A stretch of DNA of 64,000 nt from Pachyseris speciosa (taxonomy: Eukaryota; Cnidaria; Anthozoa; Scleractinia; Pachyseridae): positions 421,001 to 485,000 of the forward strand of contig JAEMWC010000663.1 in assembly GCA_016490735.1 (NCBI GenBank). The letters are read 5' to 3'. The notes beneath the pieces were generated by a model. It saw only the letters and a program-made list of their open reading frames with translations. It was not told the DNA's origin and did not search any database. Shown here piece by piece: positions 55,140 through 64,000 of the stretch. Numbering within the stretch: position 1 is the stretch's first letter; the number at the start of each line of letters is the position of its first letter. Made by a program: the position numbers and the translations under genes.

Positions 55140-58100
55140 ATGACGAGGTATTTTGCTTGTACAATGCTTCCTGTGCTTTTTTTCCTTCATGTATTTTCTA
55201 ATCAACTTTTGACTGCTCATGAATCAGGAAAGACACTTCATTCGACTGGGTGCAGTTATGTTTATTACGTAACAAACTACTGTACTTCATGCAGACCAGA
55301 CGGACTTGGTCAAACTCAACTCATCTCCTTGGCTCTGGTCAATTGTTCGGCGAAAAATCTCACAGAGTTCCCAACAGATTTGCCAAGAACAACTGGAAAA
55401 TTAGTGCTCAGCCATAACAGGATTCCAAGATTAAATCCTATAGAAATGACGAGAATTCTATACATCAAAGAACTATTGTTGGAGGGAAACAATATTTCTT
55501 TCATTAGAGAAGGAACTTTTCAGAACAACATCATGTTAGAATCATTGCATTTGGGAGACAATGAATTGGAAGACATTATACCAGGGATATTTAAAGGACT
55601 AAAAAACTTATTGAAATTATATCTCAATCGAAATCGGATTTCCATATTAAAGAATGGAACTTTCCTGCATTTGGTATCGTTAAATAAGCTTGATTTGAGC
55701 GCGAATGAAATTCTTGCAATAGAAAAAGGAGCATTGAGTGCGCTGAAACATCTAACACATCTTGACTTGGCCAAAAATAAGCTGCGAAAAGTCTTCGGAT
55801 TTAACTTCAGAAAACTTGTATCATTAGCAACACTGAACCTTGCGTTCAACTCAATCAGCGCATTTGAAGATGGATGTTTGTCTGATTCAACACAGTTACA
55901 AAGTCTTTTTGCCAGTCATAACAACTTAACGTCTGTGTCAGAAAGTTTGAATATCCCAGGATCCTTGGTATTCCTTGATTTAAGCTACAATCTAATTGAG
56001 TTTATACCAATGGAGGCTTTTACACACGTAAAATTTTTGGAGTTCTTAAACCTGAGCTTTTCCAACATAAGAGTGTTTCATGGCATACTCCTGAAGAAAC
56101 TTTTGCCTAATCTGAATCTCAACGTGCACCATAATCCTTTAGACTGCACGTGTGACTTGCGGTGGCTAAAAGAGTGGTTTGATCGAGATTCTGCTCCCAG
56201 CATTCTCCTGGAGCAGTGGTCTCAAGTGACATGCGCATACCCCAAAACATTATCTGGAAGAACTCTTATGACCCTTAACGTCACTGATTTGAAATGTTCG
56301 TGCGAGTATTTTCAGAAGTCTTCGTTGTGTGCTTATAGCGAAACCACTTGCAAAACCAGTTGGGCGGGGAAATCATGTAATAATGGCTGTGAAACTAATG
56401 TGACCGATGATTGTGTGTCACCTCAACTGATGTGTAGCTCATCCAAGGAGAAGTGCTTTTGTTCTAATATCTCTAAGGTTTGTGCACAGAATGCTTATCT
56501 CACATATAGAAACTACAGTTTGCTTGATTGTGTTTGTAAACAAGGTTACCATGGCGACGGATTTCTGAACTGCACAGATGTTGACGAGTGTTCGAACGCT
56601 CATGGCCTATGCCACAAGTATGCGGACTGCATCAACACTGAGGGCTCGTTTGACTGCTCTTGTCGTGTTGGTTACGTGGGAGATGGAGTGTTATGCCATT
56701 CAATCAAAAATCATAGGACTGTTGCTATAGCAACTTCCATTGTTTCCCTTTTGATGTTTTTTGTCCTTGTCAGCATGTTGGTATTTTGCTCGATTCCCAA
56801 AAGGAGACGGAGATTCAAAGAAGCAAGCAGTACCAGAACACCTCAGTCCAGAGGGAAGAAAAAGAACAAACAGTCCACCAGGAGATATGTTGACTTGTAT
56901 AAGATCCGCGAACTTAGTTTTACGAACACTGTTTTTAGACAAGGTAAGAATAGTGGTTCTGTTTATAAACTAAGCAAAAGTTGTGCACAATAATAGTGCA
57001 GTGCCAAGTTGTGGGCGCAGTGTTTGAATGGAACTGAACTGAACACTTTATTTAAAGACGATGGAGTATTCAGCAGAGCTGGTGGGGTCGTGTATTTAGA
57101 AATAAAAAAAATAAATAAAATAATGATAATAATAATAATAATAATAATAATGATAATACATAAAAATAAATATTAAATTTGAATTATAAACCTAGAAATA
57201 TGTTTAAGTGATATGTTATGTGCATTTAAAATTGTAAATTTAAAATCCTAAAAATATGTATAATCATCGTCTTTATGCTTAATTACAGCGGCAATTGGAT
57301 CAAAGTTTATTGTTTCACTGCATGTCTTTAAGTTACATTGGTCAGAAGAAATGTTTTTCGCAAGTCATTATATGTGACGTCTCAGTTTCAGATCGGTCAA
57401 AAACATTACTGCTATATCTAAGAGAAAACAACATTTTAGACTATGTTCGCAGTGTTAGAAATAATACATAACTTTGCAGACTATTCTTCCGATTTTGTTT
57501 TCAGAACTTGAGTCATCCGCCCCTGTGGACGATTGGGAAGTTCCCCGAGAAAAGCTGCGCTTGATCAGAGCCATAGGAGAAGGCGCGTTTGGTGTTGTGA
57601 TGGAGGGAGTGCTTGATACGGGTAAATTGATATGACGGAGAGATAATTGCCGAACCATTCACAGCGCTTTTCAATCGTATTTCTTTGCAGATGCTGAGGA
57701 TGAATTCAAATCACTTTGAGGAAATTCCATTCAAAACCCCTTTTCATCCCGGCTCAGTTTTCTTAAATATTGTGATATTTTACAGATTACCTTGGAAACT
57801 TTTCTTTTGTACCGATGTTTAGCCAACAGGAAGCAGCGGTGGGTGTACAAAGGCTGTTGTTTTGAAACTGCAGGACTGTGCATCAAACATTTCGTCAGAA
57901 ACGGAAATGCAAAAAAGTTAGATAAATAGCTTCAGTGTCCCTTGCGCCCACCACGCTCCTCCACAGCTAACTGTATTTTTATTTTTCTGTCAGACGAAGG
58001 AACGACCAGAGTGGCTGTAAAGACTTTAAAGGCAGACGCTGATCGTTCTGACTACAAGGATTTGATGACTGAGCTGTCAATCATGAAACATGCAGGGAGC

Positions 58101-58931
58101 CATCCCAACATTGTGAGTCTATTGGGCGCATGCTCCATAGATGGACCACTGTACCTCCTGATGGAGTTCGTTTCTGGCGGGAACCTGTTGTCTTTTCTGA
58201 GAAGTAACAGGTGCCAAAACCCACACTATGTCAACATGTCATCCTCACTGAACGAACGAGAGCTTTTGAAAATTGCCGAGGATGTCGCAAATGGAATGAA
58301 TTACCTAAGTAGCTTGAACCTGGTACACCGAGATTTAGCGGCTAGGAATGTGCTGCTCACAGAGGCAAAAGTGGCAAAAGTGACAGATTTTGGACTCGCT
58401 CGGGATGTACACTCGGAGGGCATTTACACCAAGACAACAACTGGCGGCAGATTACCCGTGAAATGGATGGCACCTGAGTCCATACGATTTCATATTTATA
58501 CCTCTAAGTCAGACGTATGGTCATTTGGAGTACTGCTATGGGAAATTATCACAATTGGCGAATGTCCCTACTCGGGAATCCCCGCGCGACTGTTAGCGGG
58601 GAAGCTTATGATTGGCTATCGCATGAAGAAGCCAGCTCAATGCTCAGATGAACTTTACGAGGTCATGAAAGCTTGTTGGCAGCTTGATACGGAAGCAAGA
58701 CCTACTTTCGCGGAGTTGACAAACATTCTGCGCGGGTTTTTAGCTCGAACAGGGCGCGGGTATATAAATTTGGCAGGAAGCCAGGTTCAATCAACAATAA
58801 CTGACATGCACGACCTCAGAGACGAAGAAAGCATTGTAAACTTGACAACAGAGCCGCACGAGATTCAGGAAATGGGTTTTACACCTCGGAGTGAAGAATT
58901 GTTCCAACAGCATTTCTCTACAAAGTTATGA
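55140..58931 (+). CDS. Receptor tyrosine kinase with LRR and EGF ectodomain
   Basis: A single-pass membrane receptor kinase, 952 aa, in three exons: 55140-56943, 57505-57621 and 57994-58931, with GT/AG borders and phase 1 at both junctions. Residues 1-26 are a signal peptide. Leucine-rich repeats run from about 60 to 330 and end in an LRRCT cap (NPLDCTCDLRWLKEWF). A cysteine-rich stretch and a calcium-binding EGF domain (DVDEC to GDGVLC, about 479-523) follow, then a membrane segment at about 527-551 and a basic stop-transfer (PKRRRRFK). The kinase has GEGAFGVV, VAVK, HRDLAARN, DFGLARD and KWMAPES, all intact, so it should be active; the motif set is that of FGFR/RET-like receptor kinases. 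The kinase G-loop sits alone on the small middle exon. The ligand is unknown. The neighbour at 60115-62992, in convergent orientation, is a related kinase with the same exon phases. Confidence 0.93.
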
Positions 58932-60114
58932 CAGATAAACGCGCTTCGCTGGCGGCTGCGTTTCGGAAAGGTGCATATCTGTTAAATTAAAACAAATATT
59001 TGCATACTGTTGTAAAAAAAAAAAACTATTTTTCCGTCAATGAAAGTTATGAAGGCTTTTTTCATCTTTTGTTTATTGACAGTGTAATGATCTTACAGAC
59101 ATACACACATATACATACTTATCTTTATTGAAGCTCTCTTTGAAGGGCTTTTCAGCCACAATATATTACAATAACAAATGGTGTAAAATAAGTTGAAATT
59201 ATAACTAAATGGGATCCAAATCTAACCAAAGCTGGAACAAATCTTATAAGGAAATAAAACATACAGACGACTTTTTACAAAGGAATCACAAATGAATATA
59301 ATAGAGATAAAAGAATCAGTAACATAAACTCATCTAAAAAGTAGCATGTAACGATAAAAAGAGGTAAGATTATAAATGAGGTAAGATAGATAAATGTCTA
59401 CAAATAAATAAAATTGTATACAGTAGTAAAGACTAATCACAAATTTCTCTGTAAACATTACTCAAGAATTCCTTTACCTAATTGATTAAAAGTACTCTAT
59501 TAACTAAAAATCTTGGAGTGAGTCACGTAGTCCATTGCTGTTAGTGGCCCGCCCTCACTCCAATTCCTCATTGCACATGGTTGAAACCACGCGTCTACGG
59601 CTAAATTCTTGCGTGCAACGAGTGGGAGGGAAACTAAAAGCTTCACTTAGGGTGTACACAACAACTTTTGGGGGTGGACGCTATGTCTTGCTCAACAATA
59701 CAAACAACTGATGCCTCATCGTGTTGTCCTGGCCTTACGTTCAATTAGGTATGCACATGTTCAGATAGTTTTCATTAAGGCGTTGGAAGACCGAAGTAAT
59801 CTCTCCAACCACCCTTTAATTAGTCAAGAACTCAGACCTGGTTAGATAGGGGAGAGGGGTGTGATTTCAATCAAGCACTTATGCCCAAAATCACTTTCGA
59901 CTCTCAAATAAACAGTGGTCTGCTTTACAAGTTAAACTGAGCCACTTCATGGTGGAACTGGGTTCAAATAGATAAAGAGCTGCAGCTGAAATGCAGTTGT
60001 AGCAAGCAGTCTACTTTGTTTTAAAAATTCCAGTGAGCTATGTCAAGTCTTATAACCTCACTCTCTCTGAGGACAAAATCCAAGAAACTAATGTCACTAG
60101 ACTGAGGTTGTCTG
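58932..60114. other. Intergenic region between two convergent kinase genes
   Basis: This AT-rich stretch should hold both 3' UTRs. No gene or repeat recognised. Confidence 0.5.
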
Positions 60115-62992
60115 CTAATGTGCACCACCAGTCACCTCGTCTCCAGATTCCTCAATGTCATCGCTGACAGAGATGTTGACGTAAGATCTCGCTGATTCCG
60201 ACAGCATCTCCGACAGGGTGTGGCAGATTTCGGAAAAGTTCGGTCTAGCTCCAGGATTCAATTCCCAGCAGGTAGCCATCAAGTCGTAGAGCTCTTCGGA
60301 GCAGTGTGCTGGTTTAGACATACGATATCCGCAGAGGAGCTTAGTGAGTAGGAGATTCACAGGAACACAGGGGTAAGGGGCTCCCCCGATAGTAACAATC
60401 TCCCACAGGAGGACCCGAATGACCAAACATCTGACATGGTAGTATATACCTGATCTTGAATACATTCTGGTGCCATCCACTTAATAGGCAATCGCCCCCC
60501 ACCAGTCTTCACGTATTGTCCATCTCCGTAAATATCACGCGCAAGTCCGAAATCTGCCACTTTAGCCTCGTAGTCTTCCGTGAGTAGAATATTTCTAGCG
60601 GCAAGGTCTCGATGGACAAACTTCTTATTAGCGATATGGTTCATCCCTCGTGCGCAGTCCAGCGCGATCTTCAGCAGATCACGTGAGCTAAGCGTGGAAG
60701 TAATGTTGACGTAAGTTTCATCCGCTGGCCTGCTTGACCGCAGATAGTCCAGCAAATTTCCTCCTGAGACGTACTCGGTGATTATGTACAGCGGTCCTGG
60801 CGTGGTGCACGTTCCCACGAGGCTGACGACATGCGGGTGCTGGCCAATCTCCTTCATCATGTCCATTTCTTGCAGCAGATCCTTAATATCGAAATGGTCG
60901 GCGCCTTCCTTGACTGTCTTCACAGCAACTTTAATCGCGCCATCCTCTGCAATTATAAATAAGAAATTTAAGAATTAATTATCTCATTAATTAAGTTATT
61001 AATTTTAACCGTGTTAAAAAGGAGCGTAGAGCACACATGTGGAAGTTCTCCAGCTGTTTGACATGTCTGTGGTACAGAGTCCAAGTCTCGCATCTGTAAT
61101 GGGGAGAGGTCTAGACTACTGCTCTGTAGACTTACAGCTTAGTTGAGAGGCGGATATTATGCAAATTAAGTACTCTAATGCGCAACCTTCCCGATGTTGG
61201 CTTGCCTTGTTGTTTTTGGACGCAATTTCTTTGTCCAGAGATTGGCTCTAAGGAAATGCTAACATTCGGAGGCATTCCCTCCATCATAATTCACTGTTTT
61301 TATATCAGATTTACATTTTATAAGGCAATCATTCCACTTCTTGTCATACATAAACACAACTCTGAATACTGCGTGACCAAGCGATCTAGTGTAATAATAG
61401 CAAGCTGTTGAATATACACCAGTCATAGCTACCCTCCCTTCCCAGGCAATACCCACCAGTCATAAGAGTGCCTTCCAGTACCAAGCCAAACTGTCCTTCG
61501 CCGATTTTCTGACCAATCACGAGTAAATCACGAGATATTTCCCATTCATCATGATGATCAACTCCGCAGCTTGCGAATGAGTGTAAATTGCTCCCTAGAG
61601 AATGAAAAATAAAATAGCTCACGATGAAATGATTCTTACGAAACAAAACAAAGATAAAAAAATCCGACTGATATAAAAGTTAATTTTAAAGAACCAGACG
61701 AGTCCAAACTTGTCAAATTATAAAAAGGTCGACGACAAGGTTATCCCGGAGAAAGGTAGGCTTCAGAGTGATACTCAATTGCCTTCTATTTGCAGTGCTG
61801 CGAAAATTCCGGAACATTGGAAGTTAAATTTCTGCGATATTTGATGAGACCACTAGGTTAATTTGAACATGATGACTTTTAGTCATCAAAACATCACGTA
61901 AAATGTTATCACCGATCTTTTAATGGGTTTTTGTGGCAGACGTGGACATTTTACCGAGTTCCAAGAGTTCTCTGTTTCGTCTTGATTCAGTTCCTCCACT
62001 GTGAGAGCGCGTCCTCATCTCTATAAGATCCTCCAGTCCAGGCACATGCTGAGGATAGGCAGGTTTACTTTTATGCCTTTTTTTCCGTTTCATCAAGAGA
62101 TAGAGAACCAACGCTATTAGACCCAGCACGACGATGCTAACAACAAGCGACACAGCAATAACTAAAGAGTTTTGCGTGGAGTCATTGGTCACTCTGTCAG
62201 TACCAGAGGGTTTCGCAGCATGAGTTGCAAACGTTGTCTCGTCGCTGTAAATGCTCGTGTTGAAAATAGAGAACGCTCCTGTGCAACGAAACAAAAAAAA
62301 TCAACCTATAGTTAGAGTTAGTATTAACATCTTTATCCTGCCACAAAAGCAGCAGTTCTACGAGGGAGAGATATCATCTTCACCATCATTAACACGTTTT
62401 TTCTATCCATTCCTCAGCTCACTTTTTCTGTTGGTCTCCAACTCTTACTCAGCAGGAGACCATTTTACACTTGTGTGCTTAGTGACCTCGCCTTTAAGGC
62501 GAAACGGGGCTACAAATTTTGCATAGTTTTGATACAAACCTTATTCCTATTTTTTATTTCAATCATCATGTTCTTATGTCAACCACATTTTGATCATTTT
62601 GATAACATCATACGGAAGGTTTGTATCAAAGTGGTGTCAGCAATGTTTAGTGGCGAAAACTACATCGTCGTGTGTGGACTGTAGGTATTAGCTAAAATCA
62701 CGTGACCTACCTATGCGCAGAAGGTAAGAAGAGTCAAATCGCAGATCTGTTAGATCTGTCTTTGTTTCGTGAGGCTGTAGTACAATTATCTTCCATCCTC
62801 GCTCGCTAGTTGCAAATGCTTTATACTCCACCGTTAGGTGTTTTATTATGGAAATGTTAGCCACGCTCCACCTCACTGAAACTTTGTTGGGATCAATCTC
62901 CGTTACGGTGAGGTCAGAAGGTTTGTATGGTAATGGGAGGCACCTCTTTCCATTCCCCGTGTAACCAGGGAGACATAAGCAAGCGTAGGAGC
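60115..62992 (-). CDS. Receptor tyrosine kinase (EGF-FN3-TM-TK), partial and frameshifted
   Basis: Minus-strand exons 62992-62711, 62278-61955, 61594-61457 and 60946-60115 all join in phase 1. They encode the end of an EGF domain (SYACLCLPGYTGNGKRC), a fibronectin III-like domain (SDLTVTEI..VSVRWSV), a membrane segment with basic stop-transfer (YLLMKRKKRHK), and a kinase with GEGQFGLV, VAVK, HRDLAARN, DFGLARD and KWMAPEC. At about 60412-60416, after DVWSFG, one base is missing: the exon is 832 nt where 833 are needed. The frame therefore shifts within the kinase C-lobe and resumes in the next frame as VLLWEIVTIG to a stop at 60115. Everything else is well kept, so this is a recent null allele, a very young pseudogene or a sequencing error. 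The N-terminal exons are not recognised and may lie beyond 64000. Confidence 0.88.
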
Positions 62993-63660
62993 CTTGAAGA
63001 AACGATAAAAAAAGACTGTCAATGTGATGTGCTCGAAACGGTGACGCGGATAAGCACTACCCATAACATCCTTAGTATGGGCCTCAGTACTACCCTGTCA
63101 GGTTCACAGTCTGCTCTGGCCTTGGAAGAGGTCTGGCCCAGACTATCTGCCCTGATTTGTCTGATTTAATCTTCTTAGTCTCAGCATTAAGACGAAAGGG
63201 AAGAGCTCTGGTTGCGTTTTACATGGGAGCACTGTCCATGAGCCCTACCATATTGGTGAAGTACTCTAGAAACTAAGCATGCGCACTACATGAGGACAGC
63301 TTGGAGCTGATCACCTTTAGAGTTCGTTATCCACCCGTGAAAAACAGACAAAGTGAATATGTAAAATAGGCTAAAATATTTTTCTTATTGGGTGATTGAC
63401 TAGTTTAATTTATAAAACTAGAGGGGCGTTTTCTACTGGCTTCCAGTCCATACATCATACCTTAATTTTCAAGGTATTAATTTCCGTAAGTTAGGATGTA
63501 TACGCGCACTGGTAACACATGAATTTATTCTCAGCGCTAGGCACTTTTCATGAAACTTCTAGACAGACAAGTAATAGTTTATTCAGCATCGCAATTAAGT
63601 GTCGAGAAAACAGGTTAGCATTACATGAACAGAAAAGTTCAAAGGCGGTTAATTGCGTTC

Positions 63661-63694
<34 letters not shown>

Positions 63695-63722
63695 TGATGA
63701 TGATGATGATGATGATGATGTC

Positions 63723-63777
<55 letters not shown>

Positions 63778-64000
63778 GTGATGATCTTTACAGGGACGAC
63801 ACAATTACTGTTAGCCCAGTAGTTTCCATTGTCTGTTTCGAGCATCTGTAACGTTCTTGTGCACAGAGCTGAAAACAATGTCAATTAAACCATAACCTTT
63901 TGGAAAACTGTGACCTGAAAGATGCTTGTTCGTTTCGCTCATCTTTTGTGCAATCGAGTGAAAAATTGTAAAGGAACTGCACTTGATTTTAAACGTTTTT
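62993..64000. other. Upstream of or intron in the minus-strand kinase gene; microsatellite
   Basis: No further exon of the kinase is recognisable. An (AAT)n followed by (GAT)n microsatellite lies at 63662-63783. Confidence 0.5.

Noticed and set aside
63639..63884. Open frames of poly-Asn/Asp, poly-Met and poly-Ile
   Set aside because: They are frame translations of the AAT/GAT microsatellite.

Overview
The window is animal nuclear DNA, AT-rich, with spliced genes in long introns and dense transposon debris. A nicotinic-type receptor pair, an AUR1-like lipid-phosphotransferase-fold gene, receptor tyrosine kinases and the SINE, LINE, BEL/Pao and Penelope-like repeats point to a cnidarian, most likely an anthozoan such as a stony coral. 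That assignment is from recognition of the sequence, not from a search.

Layout. 1-3.2 kb: the last three exons of a Cys-loop receptor subunit (+), with its N-terminal exons off the left edge. 3.3-24.3 kb: no host gene seen, only repeats. These include a 1.2-kb element with 250-bp inverted ends, a perfect 68-bp palindrome, a CTGTG-type array, and a complete but decayed BEL/Pao retrotransposon (15136-22826, minus) with matching LTRs, PBS, PPT, 5-bp target duplication and four younger insertions. 24.4-36.2 kb: a full seven-exon paralogous Cys-loop receptor gene (+, 523 aa), whose introns carry many insertions. 42.0-47.9 kb: a two-exon model for an AUR1/PAP2-like membrane enzyme. 55.1-58.9 kb: a three-exon receptor tyrosine kinase with leucine-rich repeats and an EGF domain outside the cell (952 aa). 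60.1-63.0 kb: a convergent receptor kinase (minus) with EGF, FN3, TM and kinase, carrying a one-base deletion in the kinase domain.

The most striking element is a 254-bp satellite, about 12.5 head-to-tail copies at 50.1-53.3 kb, in which every complete unit encodes a type I hammerhead self-cleaving ribozyme. Its parts are CTGATGAG, a GGCC/GGCC stem II, CGAAAC, a self-complementary short stem III, a GTC cleavage site and a long stem I. Two more loci of the same family lie at 27.9-28.5 kb (two ribozymes on the minus strand, one with a rebuilt stem II) and 40.0-40.5 kb (a near-palindrome with one ribozyme on each strand). Penelope-like element ends with their own minimal hammerhead lie at 11.65 kb and 31.36 kb. 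Together these look like a retrozyme-type system: tandem repeats whose transcripts would self-cleave into 254-nt monomers that could circularise, possibly mobilised by Penelope-like reverse transcriptase. This reading rests on motif and pairing inspection by eye.
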